Of a DNA stretch of 64,000 nucleotides, positions 26,402 through 34,816 are shown piece by piece; positions within the stretch are counted from its first letter, which is position 1; each line of letters starts with the position of its first letter. Position numbers and translations under genes: made by a program. The stretch is from Streptomyces lienomycini (GTDB taxonomy: Bacteria > Actinomycetota > Actinomycetes > Streptomycetales > Streptomycetaceae). The notes below the pieces were generated by a model that ran no database searches, was not told the DNA's origin, and saw only the letters and a program-made list of their open reading frames with translations. Where the stretch lies: NCBI RefSeq assembly GCF_027947595.1, contig NZ_CP116257.1:6756001-6820000 (forward strand), read 5' to 3'.

Positions 26402-26471
26402 GCGTTGGTGGTCCAAGGAAAGACGCCCCACTTCCCGTGGGGAAATGCAGGTGCAAGGCCTGCCCAGCGCT
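26402..26471 (+). tRNA. tRNA-Gly(UCC)-like gene with non-canonical T-loop and short D-stem
   Basis: A 70-nt cloverleaf can be drawn by eye. The acceptor stem is GCGTTGG (26402-26408) with CCAGCGC (26464-26470), seven pairs including one G-U. The D-arm is a 3-bp stem GTC/GAC with an 8-nt loop that keeps GG. The anticodon stem is CCCCA/TGGGG with loop CTTCCCG, giving anticodon TCC (Gly) after U33. A 4-nt variable region precedes T-stem GCAGG/CCTGC. Discriminator T is the bacterial Gly identity base. The T-loop is TGCAAGG instead of TTCRANY. CCA is not encoded. It may be a specialised tRNA (for example for cell-wall glycine) or a decaying pseudogene. The normal tRNA-Gly(UCC) would be elsewhere. 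Confidence 0.6.
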
Positions 26472-26475
26472 CGAC

Positions 26476-26513
26476 GAGAACCCCGGCCCCGCTCACGCGG
26501 GACCGGGGTTCTC
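26476..26513 (+). terminator. Terminator after the tRNA-Gly-like gene
   Basis: A strong hairpin, GAGAACCCCGG(C)CCCGC with loop TCAC and its complement, followed by TTGTG. It starts five bases after the tRNA-like discriminator and precedes the 3' end of the convergent isomerase gene, supporting a short independent rightward transcript. Confidence 0.8.
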
Positions 26514-26531
26514 TTGTGTCGTACCCCTTCC

Positions 26532-27263
26532 TCAGGCCTGCACCAGCGGCTCCCGGGTGAACAGCGCGCCCAGGTCGGGGGCGTTGACCCTGCGGTCCGC
26601 CAGGCGCAGGCCCTCCCAGACGGTGACCTGGTTGGCGGTGAGGACCGGTTTGCCCAGTTCCTTCTCCAGGGTGGGGATGTGGGCCGCCGTGTGCAGGGCC
26701 GTGTCCGGCAGGAGCACCGCCTGGGCGTCCGGGCGGTCGGCCGCGCGGGCCAGCGCCAGCACCTGCGACTCGGTCCAGGTGCCGACCTCCGCCGCCGTGA
26801 TGACGCCCGAGCCGACCACGTCGACGACCTCGATGCCGGCGGCGCCGAGGAACTCCGCGAAGAGCCCCGCCACGTCGTCCGGATAGGTGGCCCCGATCGA
26901 GACCCGCCGCACCCCGAGCTCCTCCGCCGCCCGCACGAAGGCGAAGGAGGTGGAGGAGGCGGGCAGGCCCGCCGACTGGGCCAGGGCGCGCACCTGCTCC
27001 TGCGCGCCCTCCCAGCCGTGCACGAAGCTGCCGCTGGTGCAGGCCCAGACCACGGCGTCGGCACCGGAGAGCCGCAGTTGCGCCACGCCCGACTCCAGCC
27101 GCCGCGGCGAGCCCATCTCGCGCAGGGCGTCCACGCGGTGCGCGTCCTCGCCGATGTCCGTGTGCACCAGGTCCACCCGGATGTCGCTGCCCAGGAGCTG
27201 CTCGATGCGTGGATAGTCGTCCTCGCCGGAGTGGCCCGGGTACAGGAATCCCAGTGCTGTCAT
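26532..27263 (-). CDS. Asp/Glu racemase-fold protein (maleate isomerase/AMDase-like), second copy
   Basis: A 243-residue cytoplasmic enzyme of the Asp/Glu/hydantoin racemase superfamily, close to arylmalonate decarboxylase, maleate cis-trans isomerase and EutA of ectoine clusters. The first active-site Cys is in VVWACTSGSFVHG (about residue 80). The second Cys, in the C-terminal lobe of maleate isomerases, is replaced: the segment reads AVLLPDTALHTA. That argues for altered chemistry, as in one-Cys decarboxylases. Its ATG overlaps the upstream paralogue's stop as ATGA, so the two are made together. Confidence 0.82.
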   Translation of the reverse strand: MTALGFLYPGHSGEDDYPRIEQLLGSDIRVDLVHTDIGEDAHRVDALREMGSPRRLESGVAQLRLSGADAVVWACTSGSFVHGWEGAQEQVRALAQSAGLPASSTSFAFVRAAEELGVRRVSIGATYPDDVAGLFAEFLGAAGIEVVDVVGSGVITAAEVGTWTESQVLALARAADRPDAQAVLLPDTALHTAAHIPTLEKELGKPVLTANQVTVWEGLRLADRRVNAPDLGALFTREPLVQA

Positions 27264-28159
27264 GTCCACCCTTCCTGCTGTTCCGTGTCCGGGCCGTCAC
27301 CGACGCCCGGCATGTCCGCCACCGCGGGTCCGACCGGGCCCGCCACCGCGGGGCCGACCGGGCCGACGGGGCCCACCACCGCGGGACCGCCCGGACCCGT
27401 GGCCGCGGGGCCCAGGCGCGCGGCCGGATCGGTCAGCGCCTGGTACGGCCCCACCGCAGGAGTACCCAGTCGGCGCAGCGCCGCCCACATCGTCACTTGG
27501 TTGGCCGAGATCACCGGGATCCGCAGCTCGGCCTCCAGCTGCGGGATGACGTCGTAGGTGGGGAGGTTGGTGCAGGAGATGAAGAGGGCGTCCGCGGCCC
27601 CCTGGACCGGCACGGCCTGGCGTGCCATGTCGGCCACGTCGCGGTACGGGACCCGCCAGATGTGCCGGGTCAGCCCCATGAAGGCGCAGCCGGTGATCGT
27701 GACGCCGGCTTCGGCGACGTACGCCTCCAGCGCCCGGGTCACGGACACGGTGTACGGCGTCACCAGCGCGACCCGGCGTACGCCCAGCTCGGCCAGCGCG
27801 TCCAGCAGGGCGCCCGAGGTGGTGACGGACGGGACCGCGCCCGCCCAGGTCATCGCCTCGCACATGGCGCGCTCCCCGGCGATGCCGCCGACGAAGCTGC
27901 CGGAGGTGCAGGCGTAGGCGACGACCTCGGGTGCGATGGCGTTGAGGGTGCGCACCGCCTCGCCGAGGGTTTCGTGCTCACTGACCAGCCGGGCGAGGTC
28001 CAGACTGACCTCGACGGGCACGAACGGTGTCCGGGTCATGTGGAGTGACACGTCGTCGGGCACCCATCGCCACAGCTCGCGATCGAGTGCGAAGTCGAAC
28101 GGGGCGACCACGCCGACCCCGCGTTGCGGAGCTGGTCCGCCGAGAAAGGAGATGTCCAT
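27260..28159 (-). CDS. Asp/Glu racemase-fold protein (maleate isomerase/AMDase-like), first copy
   Basis: A 299-residue paralogue of the downstream gene. Both catalytic Cys are present: VAYACTSGSFVGG (about residue 85) and LFISCTNLPTYD (about 195). It therefore has the two-Cys set for racemase or isomerase chemistry on a small dicarboxylate or amino-dicarboxylate. The last 40 residues form a collagen-like tail of Gly-Pro-Ala/Val units (GPVGPVGPAVAGPVGPAV) not needed for the fold. ATG 28159 is used; GTG 28177 is possible. It is the first gene after a good leftward promoter and divergent from the dehydrogenase gene. Confidence 0.84.
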   Translation of the reverse strand: MDISFLGGPAPQRGVGVVAPFDFALDRELWRWVPDDVSLHMTRTPFVPVEVSLDLARLVSEHETLGEAVRTLNAIAPEVVAYACTSGSFVGGIAGERAMCEAMTWAGAVPSVTTSGALLDALAELGVRRVALVTPYTVSVTRALEAYVAEAGVTITGCAFMGLTRHIWRVPYRDVADMARQAVPVQGAADALFISCTNLPTYDVIPQLEAELRIPVISANQVTMWAALRRLGTPAVGPYQALTDPAARLGPAATGPGGPAVVGPVGPVGPAVAGPVGPAVADMPGVGDGPDTEQQEGWT

Positions 28160-28225
28160 GGCACGCACCGGCCTCACACTGAGAAAGGGGAGGACAACGC
28201 ACCGTTACGCACGGCCGTGTTGACG

Positions 28226-28254
28226 AAGGTAGGTTCCGGTGCGAGCGTGGTCAA
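28226..28254 (-). promoter_or_regulatory. Promoter for the isomerase pair
   Basis: On the minus strand TTGACC (28254-28249) and TACCTT (28231-28226) are separated by 17 bp, close to the Streptomyces housekeeping consensus. They lie 67 bases upstream of the first isomerase ATG. The 170-base divergent gap must also hold the rightward promoter of the dehydrogenase gene, which I could not place. Confidence 0.5.
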
Positions 28255-28347
28255 TCCACCCGCTTCACTCCCAGGTCAGCAGCCGGCCGAGGCCCCCGTC
28301 AACTCCTGAACCGCCCCCGCTTCCACCGACCGGAGACAGGCCAGCCG

Positions 28348-29319
28348 ATGTCCGCCCCCGCGCGCACCCCCACGCCCCTGCCCACGCTCCTCGTCCTGGA
28401 CACCGAGCCGCTCCCCCGCCTGGGCCGGCTCACCGGCCGGGCCCGGGTCGAGCACGCCGACGCGTCGACGCTGGCCGAGCGGCTGCCGGGCGCCGACGTC
28501 CTGCTCGTGTGGGACTTCGCCTCCCGCGCGGTGCGCGAGGCGTGGCCCGGCGGCGGGCCCCGGCCGCGCTGGGTGCACACGGCCAGCGCCGGCGTGGACC
28601 ACCTGATGTGTCCCGAGCTGGCCGCGTCGGACACGGTGGTGACCAACGCCCGCGGCGTCTTCGACCAGCCGATCGCCGAGTACGTCGCCGCGCTCGTGCT
28701 GGCGATGGCCAAGGACCTGCCCGCGACGCTGCGGTTGCAGGGCGAGCGGACCTGGCGCCACCGCGAGTCGACGCGGGTGGCCGGAACACGCGCCTGCGTG
28801 GTGGGGTCCGGGCCGATCGGCCGGGCGATCGAGCGGACGCTGACGGCGCTCGGCATCACCACCGCGCTCGTCGGCCGCACCGCGCGCCCCGGTGTCCACG
28901 GGCCCGAGGAGCTGGACCGGCTGCTGGCGGGGGCCGACTGGGTGGTCGCGGCGGCACCGCTCACCGACGCCACGCGCGGCATGTTCGACGCCCGGCGGTT
29001 CGGGCTGATGCGGCCCTCCGCCCGGTTCGTGAACGTGGGGCGGGGACAGCTGGTCGTCGAGGAGGACCTCGTCGAGGCGCTGACCGGGCGCCGGATCGCG
29101 GGCGCCGCCCTGGACGTCCTGAACCACGAGCCGCTCGCGTCGGACAGTGCGCTGTGGACGGTCCCGGAGCTGATCCTCTCGCCGCACATGAGCGGGGACA
29201 CGATCGGCTGGCGGGACGAACTGGGGGCGCAGTTCGTGGAGTTGTTCGAGAGCTGGGCGGCGGGCGGCCCGCTGGCCAACGTGGTCGACAAGAAGCGCGG
29301 ATACGTGCCCGGACACTGA
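28348..29319 (+). CDS. D-2-hydroxyacid dehydrogenase family protein
   Basis: A 323-residue NAD(P)-dependent enzyme. The dinucleotide fold is RACVVGSGPIGRAIERTL (about residue 150). Catalytic features are the Arg in FVNVGRGQLVVEEDL, a Glu in the loop after ALDVLNHEPL, and the His in LILSPHMSGDT. It reduces a 2-oxoacid or oxidises a D-2-hydroxyacid in the cytoplasm. It stands divergent from the isomerase pair and 63 bases upstream of the amidase, so it is probably part of the same catabolic unit. The intervening gap has short CGACAC repeats. Confidence 0.87.
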   Translation: MSAPARTPTPLPTLLVLDTEPLPRLGRLTGRARVEHADASTLAERLPGADVLLVWDFASRAVREAWPGGGPRPRWVHTASAGVDHLMCPELAASDTVVTNARGVFDQPIAEYVAALVLAMAKDLPATLRLQGERTWRHRESTRVAGTRACVVGSGPIGRAIERTLTALGITTALVGRTARPGVHGPEELDRLLAGADWVVAAAPLTDATRGMFDARRFGLMRPSARFVNVGRGQLVVEEDLVEALTGRRIAGAALDVLNHEPLASDSALWTVPELILSPHMSGDTIGWRDELGAQFVELFESWAAGGPLANVVDKKRGYVPGH

Positions 29320-29382
29320 CGACACCGACACCGACACCGACACCGCCGACACCGGCGTCACACCAACGCGGGAGGGTGCTGC

Positions 29383-30780
29383 ATGACCGACCTCACGGAG
29401 CTGACCGCGGTACAGCTCGTCGACGGGTATCGCAAGGGCGCGTTCAGCCCCGTGGAGGTGACGCGGGCGGTCCTGGAGCGGGCCGAGCGGATCCAGCCGG
29501 AGGTGAACGCCTTCGTCCGGCTGACCGGCGAGGACGCGCTCGGCGAGGCCGCGCGGGCCGAGGAGCGGTGGCGCCGCGGGGAGCCGTGCGGGCGTCTCGA
29601 CGGGGTGCCGGTCACGGTGAAGGACATCCTGCTGACCCGCGGTCGGCCCACCCTGCGCGGCTCCCGGGCCGTCTCCCCCGACGGCCCCTGGGACGAGGAC
29701 GCGCCGTCCGTCGCCCGGCTGCGCGAGCACGGCGCGGTGTTCGTCGGCAAGACCACGACGCCCGAGTACGGCTGGAAGGGCGTGACCGACTCTCCGCTGT
29801 CCGGCGTCACCCGCAACCCGCACGACCCGTCCCGTACCGCGGGCGGTTCCAGCGGGGGCGCGGCGGCGGCCGTGGCGCTCGGGGCGGGGCCGCTGGCGCT
29901 GGGCACCGACGGCGGCGGCAGTGTGCGCATCCCGGCGTCCTTCTGCGGCGTCTTCGGCCTGAAACCGACGTACGGCCGGGTGCCGCTGTACCCGGCGAGC
30001 GCGTTCGGCACCCTCGCGCACGTGGGTCCGATCACCCGGGACGCGGCGGACGCGGCGCTGATGCTGGACGTCGTCGGCACCCCGGACGCCCGGGACTGGT
30101 CGGCGCTGGGTCCGGCGCCGGGGTCGTACACCGAGGCGCTGTCGGGCGGGGTGCGCGGGCTGCGGGTGGCGTACTCGCCCTCGCTGGGCGGGCAGGTGGC
30201 GGTGCGTCCGGCGGTGGCGGGGGCGGTGCGGCGGGCGGTGGAGCGGCTGGCGGAGCTGGGCGCGTACGTGACGGAGGCCGACCCCGACTTCACGGACCCG
30301 GTGGACGCCTTCCACACCCTGTGGTTCAGCGGGGCGGCGCGCGTGGTGCAGCACCTGCGGGCGGGGCAGCGGGAGCTGCTGGACCCGGGGCTGCGGGAGA
30401 TCGTCGGGGCGGGGGCGCGGTACTCGGCGCTGGAGTACCTGGCGGCGGTGGACGTCCGGATGGAGCTGGGCCGGCGGATGGGCGTCTTCCACCAGGAGTA
30501 CGACCTGCTGGTGACGCCGACGCTGCCGGTCACGGCGTTCGAGGCGGGGGTGGAGGTGCCGAAGGGGTCACGGTACCGGCGGTGGACGGGGTGGACGCCG
30601 TTCACGTACCCGTTCAACCTGACGCAGCAGCCGGCGTGCACCGTGCCGGTGGGGGCGGACGGGGACGGGCTGCCCATCGGGGTGCAGGTCGTCGCGGCGC
30701 GGCACCGGGACGACCTGGTGCTGCGCGCGGCGCACGCGCTGTACGAGGCGGGGGCGGCGGGTACGTCGGCTTGGGCGTGA
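29383..30780 (+). CDS. Amidase signature family enzyme
   Basis: A 465-residue amide hydrolase with the full Ser-cisSer-Lys triad: Lys in VPVTVKDILL (about residue 82), cis-Ser in RTAGGSSGGAAAA (about 156) and nucleophile Ser in GTDGGGSVRIPA (about 180). The length is normal. It is cytoplasmic. With the racemase-fold enzymes, a hydroxyacid dehydrogenase and a compatible-solute-type transporter next to it, it probably opens an amide or imide bond in a small imported compound. GAGGGTGC lies upstream of the ATG. It converges on the DUF3830 gene. Confidence 0.88.
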   Translation: MTDLTELTAVQLVDGYRKGAFSPVEVTRAVLERAERIQPEVNAFVRLTGEDALGEAARAEERWRRGEPCGRLDGVPVTVKDILLTRGRPTLRGSRAVSPDGPWDEDAPSVARLREHGAVFVGKTTTPEYGWKGVTDSPLSGVTRNPHDPSRTAGGSSGGAAAAVALGAGPLALGTDGGGSVRIPASFCGVFGLKPTYGRVPLYPASAFGTLAHVGPITRDAADAALMLDVVGTPDARDWSALGPAPGSYTEALSGGVRGLRVAYSPSLGGQVAVRPAVAGAVRRAVERLAELGAYVTEADPDFTDPVDAFHTLWFSGAARVVQHLRAGQRELLDPGLREIVGAGARYSALEYLAAVDVRMELGRRMGVFHQEYDLLVTPTLPVTAFEAGVEVPKGSRYRRWTGWTPFTYPFNLTQQPACTVPVGADGDGLPIGVQVVAARHRDDLVLRAAHALYEAGAAGTSAWA

Positions 30781-30939
30781 CCGGCGTCGGTGAGGGCCGG
30801 GGGCGGGTCGCGCGGCCCGGCGCCGGCGGGGTGCCTCCCCCGGTGCCCGAACGGCCCGCCCGTGCCGCCCCGGCGGCAAGACTGCCCGCAGCCGGGGCGA
30901 GCGGGAGCGGCACGACCCCTCGCAGCGGTGGTGTGCCGG

Positions 30940-31434
30940 CTACGCCCGGCGGAAGCTGAGCGTCTCCCCCGCCGCCCCCGTGCGCCACAGGTCGTTGCAG
31001 GCCTCGGCCATGGCGTCCAGGCCCTCGGTGATCCGGCCCCAGACGGTGCCGGGGACCCAGCCGACGTCGCCGTTGAGGAGCAGGTTGTTGCGCTCGTAGA
31101 AGAGGGCGAGGTCGACGAGGGTGGTGCCCGGGCGGACCTCGCGGTCGTAGCCGTACGCCTTGGTGCCCAACTCGGCACCCGCGAAGGCGAAATAGCACAG
31201 ATCGCCCGGAATCGGCGTTACCGTCGGGTTCTCCAGCGGGGGTTCGGATGTCGCGAAGGGCGGGAAGAGGGCGTAGATCTCGTTTCGGGCGTATTTGGCG
31301 TGGTAGACGTCGCCGCCGAGGGGGAGCGCGTCCCAGACGGCCGCGCAGGTGATCGGGGCCCGTTCGTCCAGCAGTTGGGCCGTGCAGGTGATTCCGCGCT
31401 TGACCAGCGAGACTTCGATGTAGCGATCAGCCAT
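30940..31434 (-). CDS. DUF3830 family protein
   Basis: A 164-residue cytoplasmic protein matching the DUF3830 (cyclophilin-like fold) family: it opens RYIEVSLVKRGITCTAQLLD, then TCAAVWDALPLGGDVYHAKY, NPTVTPIPGDLCYF and a helical end. Members often lie beside amidase, racemase or hydantoin-type catabolic genes, as here, but no activity is established. A GGAGG sequence abuts the ATG too closely to be a normal ribosome site. It is divergent from ehuB. Confidence 0.8.
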   Translation of the reverse strand: MADRYIEVSLVKRGITCTAQLLDERAPITCAAVWDALPLGGDVYHAKYARNEIYALFPPFATSEPPLENPTVTPIPGDLCYFAFAGAELGTKAYGYDREVRPGTTLVDLALFYERNNLLLNGDVGWVPGTVWGRITEGLDAMAEACNDLWRTGAAGETLSFRRA

Positions 31435-31540
31435 GCCTCCATGGCAGTGCCCCGCGGCCCCGCGGTCAAGGGCGCCGGGCCGATGTATCGGACTGAAAAA
31501 GATCGGCATAACCTCCGCGCCTTCGGGTAGCTGCGCGCCC

Positions 31541-32461
31541 ATGGCTCCACCACACAGAACCCCGACAAGGGGTATATCCGTCCACACATCCGGGCCCACA
31601 CGCCGGACGCTGCTCGCGGGGGTCGCGGCGCTCGGCGCGTTGGGGGCGGCCGGCTGCTCGCGGGTGGCCACCGCGTCCGACGTCAAGGGGGGAGATCTGC
31701 TCGGGCGGCTCCGGGCACAGGGCGTCGCCCGGCTCGGCATCGCCGGCGAGATCCCCTTCGGGTACATCGACAAGAACGGCGAGCTGACCGGCGAGGCGCC
31801 GGAGCTGGCGAAGGTCGTCTTCAAGCGGCTCGGAGTGGACCGGGTGCAGCCGGTGCCGACGGAGTTCGGCTCCCTCATCCCGGGTCTCGCGTCGCAGCAG
31901 TTCGACGTCGTGGCGGCCGGGATGTACATCAACGCCGACCGCTGTCAGCAGGTCATCTTCTCCGACCCCGACTACCAGATGCTCGACGCGTACATCGTGC
32001 GCAAGGGCAACCCGCTCGGGCTGCACAACTACCGCGACGTCGTCGAGAAGAAGGCGAAGTTCGCCACCGGCACCGGGTACGCGGAGATCGCCTACGCGGT
32101 GGAGCACGGGTACAAGGAGGACGACATCCTGATCGTCCCCGACCAGGTGGCCGGCCTCAACGCCGTCGAGGCCGGGCGCGTGGACGTCTTCGCGGGGACC
32201 GCGCTGACCGTCCGTGAAGTGGTGAAGAAGTCCAGCAAGGCCGAGGCGACCGAGGCGTTCGCGCCGCTCGTGGACGGCAAGCCCCACGTCGACGGCGGCG
32301 GTTTCGCCTTCCGTCCGGACGAGACCAACCTGCGGGACGCCTTCAACGTCGAGCTGCAGAAGCTCAAGAAGAGCGGCGAACTGCTGCGCATCCTCAAGCC
32401 CTTCGGTTTCACCCAGAACGAGATGACCGATCTGACCGCGAAGGAGCTCTGCGGCGGATGA
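31541..32461 (+). CDS. ehuB: ABC transporter substrate-binding lipoprotein, EhuB-like
   Basis: A 306-residue periplasmic-binding-type protein. A twin-arginine-like start (TRRTLLAG) leads to lipobox LGAAGC, so it is a membrane-anchored lipoprotein exported perhaps by Tat. The body is a polar amino acid/ectoine-type binding fold (PFGYIDKNGELTGEAPELA, FDVVAAGMYINADRC, YAEIAYAVEHGYKEDDI). The gene order binding protein, two permeases, ATPase matches ehuBCDA for ectoine/hydroxyectoine uptake. No ectoine-degrading eutB-E/doe genes are visible, so the true substrate may differ. ATG 31541 has no strong ribosome site. Confidence 0.84.
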   Translation: MAPPHRTPTRGISVHTSGPTRRTLLAGVAALGALGAAGCSRVATASDVKGGDLLGRLRAQGVARLGIAGEIPFGYIDKNGELTGEAPELAKVVFKRLGVDRVQPVPTEFGSLIPGLASQQFDVVAAGMYINADRCQQVIFSDPDYQMLDAYIVRKGNPLGLHNYRDVVEKKAKFATGTGYAEIAYAVEHGYKEDDILIVPDQVAGLNAVEAGRVDVFAGTALTVREVVKKSSKAEATEAFAPLVDGKPHVDGGGFAFRPDETNLRDAFNVELQKLKKSGELLRILKPFGFTQNEMTDLTAKELCGG

Positions 32462-33159
32462 CCTCGGGACTGTGGGAACTCGTACTCCAGGGCGTCTGGG
32501 TCACCGTCCAGCTGCTCTTCTTCAGCTCGCTGCTGGCGACGGCCGTCTCCTTCGTGGTCGGCGTCGCGCGCACCCACCGGCTGTGGATCGTCCGCTTCCT
32601 CGCGGGCTTCTACACCGAGGTGTTCCGCGGGACCTCCGCGCTGGTGATGATCTTCTGGGTGTTCTTCGTGCTGCCCCCGGCCTTCGGCTGGCAGCTGGTG
32701 CCGATGTGGGCGGGCACGCTCGCGCTCGGCCTGACCTACGGGGCGTACGGCTCCGAGATCGTGCGCGGCGCGCTCGGCGCGGTCGACCCGGCGCAGAAGG
32801 AGGGCGGCATCGCCCTCAGCTTCACGCCCTGGCAGCGGATGAAGCTGATCCTGCTGCCGCAGGCGGTGCCGGAGATGATCCCGCCCTTCTCCAACCTGCT
32901 GATCGAGCTGCTCAAGGGCACCGCCCTGGTGTCGGTCATGGGCATGGGCGACCTGGCCTTCAGCGGCAACCTGGTGCGCCTGGCGCTCCAGGAGAGCGCG
33001 GAGATCTACACGTACATCCTGCTGATCTACTTCGTGATCGCGTTCCTGCTCACGCGGGTGATGCGCGGCCTGGAGAAGAAGCTGAAGGCGGGCGTCGGGA
33101 AGGCGCCGAAGAAGAAGACGGCGGCCGTGCGCGTGCCTGAGGGAAGTGGTGTGTCGTGA
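32458..33159 (+). CDS. ehuC: ABC transporter permease, EhuC-like
   Basis: A 233-residue membrane subunit of the polar amino acid/ectoine importer family, with five or six transmembrane helices. It has the HisM/EhuC-type block EVFRGTSALVMIFWVFFVLP and the ATPase-contact EAA loop QKEGGIALSFTPWQRMKLIL. It overlaps ehuB as ATGA and the next permease as GTGA, so the whole transporter is translationally coupled. Confidence 0.88.
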   Translation: MTSGLWELVLQGVWVTVQLLFFSSLLATAVSFVVGVARTHRLWIVRFLAGFYTEVFRGTSALVMIFWVFFVLPPAFGWQLVPMWAGTLALGLTYGAYGSEIVRGALGAVDPAQKEGGIALSFTPWQRMKLILLPQAVPEMIPPFSNLLIELLKGTALVSVMGMGDLAFSGNLVRLALQESAEIYTYILLIYFVIAFLLTRVMRGLEKKLKAGVGKAPKKKTAAVRVPEGSGVS

Positions 33160-33806
33160 AATGGGACTGGAGCGCGGTCTCCGACTTCATGCCGCACTTC
33201 TGGGACGGTCTGCTGGTCACCCTGCAGATCCTGGTCCTCGGCTCGCTGGTCTCCTTCGGCCTCGGCCTGGTGTGGGCGCTGCTGATGCGGGTGCCGAGCC
33301 GCTGGGTGACCTGGCCGGTCGGCGTGGTCACCGAGTTCGTCCGGAACACGCCGCTGCTGGTGCAGCTGTTCTTCCTCTTCTACGTGCTGCCCGAGTGGAA
33401 CATCACGTTCTCGGCGCTCACCACCGGTGTGGTCGCCATCGGCCTGCACTACTCGACGTACACGATGCAGGTCTACCGGGCCGGCATCGAGGCGGTGCCG
33501 GTCGGCCAGTGGGAGGCCGCGACGGCGCTGAACCTGCCGCTCGGCAAGACCTGGACGGCGGTCATCCTGCCGCAGGCCATCCGCCGCGTGGTGCCCGCCC
33601 TCGGCAACTACGTGATCTCCATGCTGAAGGACACGCCGCTGCTGATGGCGATCACGGTGCTGGAGATGCTCGGCGAGGCGCGGCTGTTCTCGCAGCAGAA
33701 CTTCCAGTTCACCGAGCCCCTCACGGTGATCGGTGTGGCCTTCATCATCATCTCCTACCTGGCCTCCCTTGCCCTGCGAGCCCTGGAGCGACGCCTTGTC
33801 CACTGA
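33156..33806 (+). CDS. ehuD: ABC transporter permease, EhuD-like
   Basis: A 216-residue partner permease with five transmembrane helices. Family blocks: EFVRNTPLLVQLFFLFYVLP, the EAA loop GQWEAATALNLPLGKTWTAVILPQ and the periplasmic LKDTPLLMAITVLEML. It presumably forms a heterodimer with the upstream permease. GTG start overlaps the previous stop. Confidence 0.88.
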   Translation: MKWDWSAVSDFMPHFWDGLLVTLQILVLGSLVSFGLGLVWALLMRVPSRWVTWPVGVVTEFVRNTPLLVQLFFLFYVLPEWNITFSALTTGVVAIGLHYSTYTMQVYRAGIEAVPVGQWEAATALNLPLGKTWTAVILPQAIRRVVPALGNYVISMLKDTPLLMAITVLEMLGEARLFSQQNFQFTEPLTVIGVAFIIISYLASLALRALERRLVH

Positions 33807-34581
33807 CACTCTTCCCAACCCCGAGAAAAGCCCCGAGCGCGGTGGCGGTGAGCTGATCCGACTGGAGCAGGTCACCAAGCGGTTCGGGGACAACACCGTC
33901 CTCGACCACCTGGACTTCGCCGTGGACGCGGGCAAGCACGTCACCCTGATCGGGCCGTCCGGCTCGGGCAAGACGACGATCCTGCGCCTGCTGATGACGC
34001 TGCTCAAGCCCGACGAGGGCACGATCACCGTGGACGGGCAGAAGCTGTTCCCGGCGACCGAGAAGGAGCGGCGGGAGGTGCGCAAGCAGATCGGGATGGT
34101 GTTCCAGCAGTTCAACCTGTTCCCGAACATGACGGTGCTGCGCAACATCACCGAGGCGCCGGTCACCGTGCTCGGCATGTCCAAGGACGAGGCGGTGGAG
34201 CGGGCCAAGGGGCTGCTGGACCTGGTGGGCCTGGCCGACAAGTGCGACGCCCACCCCGCCCAGCTGTCCGGCGGGCAGCAGCAGCGGGTGGCGATAGCCC
34301 GGGCGCTGGCGATGCGGCCGAAGGTGCTGCTCCTGGACGAGGTGACGTCGGCGCTCGACCCGGAGCTGGTCGCGGGCGTCCTGGACCTGCTGCGGGACAT
34401 CGCCCGCACCACGGACATCACCATGCTCTGCGTGACCCACGAGATGAACTTCGCCCGGGACATCTCGGACCAGGTCCTGATGTTCGACTCGGGCCGGGTC
34501 ATCGAGGCCGGTCCGCCGGAGAAGATCTTCAGCGAGCCGGAGCACGACCGGACGAGGGAGTTCCTCAGCGCGGTGCTGTGA
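33796..34581 (+). CDS. ehuA: ABC transporter ATP-binding protein, EhuA-like
   Basis: A 261-residue ATPase. Walker A LIGPSGSGKTT, Q-loop GMVFQQFNLF, signature LSGGQQQRVAIARAL, Walker B VLLLDEVTSALD and switch His in CVTHEMNF are all intact. TTG 33796 is chosen: it overlaps the permease stop by 11 bases and follows GGAG at suitable distance; the upstream ATG at 33733 would translate deep into the permease gene. It is the last gene of the transporter operon, before a strong terminator. Confidence 0.87.
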   Translation: MSTDTLPNPEKSPERGGGELIRLEQVTKRFGDNTVLDHLDFAVDAGKHVTLIGPSGSGKTTILRLLMTLLKPDEGTITVDGQKLFPATEKERREVRKQIGMVFQQFNLFPNMTVLRNITEAPVTVLGMSKDEAVERAKGLLDLVGLADKCDAHPAQLSGGQQQRVAIARALAMRPKVLLLDEVTSALDPELVAGVLDLLRDIARTTDITMLCVTHEMNFARDISDQVLMFDSGRVIEAGPPEKIFSEPEHDRTREFLSAVL

Positions 34582-34604
34582 ACGCACAGGCACACGGCGT
34601 GACT

Positions 34605-34635
34605 GCCCCAACGTCCGAGGTCGGGACGTTGGGGC
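34605..34635 (+). terminator. Terminator after ehuA
   Basis: A perfect 12-bp stem GCCCCAACGTCC with its complement and a 7-nt loop, 24 bases after the ATPase stop. It separates the transporter operon from the IclR regulator gene; the remaining bases to 34816 hold that gene's leader and promoter, with no recognisable consensus. Confidence 0.8.
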
Positions 34636-34816
34636 ATTCCCTTGGCATATGCCAGAGGATCAGCGTCCCAGTTGGGGGCGCCGGGATTGTGCCAACACCC
34701 CCTCACACCGGGCGCTTTGGCGGCTATCGTGGAGGGCGTCCGCTGTCCGGACCGGGGGCGCATGCAGGGGCAGGGGCCGAGGAGCTGGCTGTACCGACCC
34801 GCAGGGGGAGACCACA

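Noticed and set aside
26345-26520. 6S RNA, SRP RNA or a riboswitch
   Set aside because: No conserved SRP GGAAG loop or long 6S bubble; the neighbouring gene is convergent, so a riboswitch makes no sense. The tRNA cloverleaf explains the pairing better.
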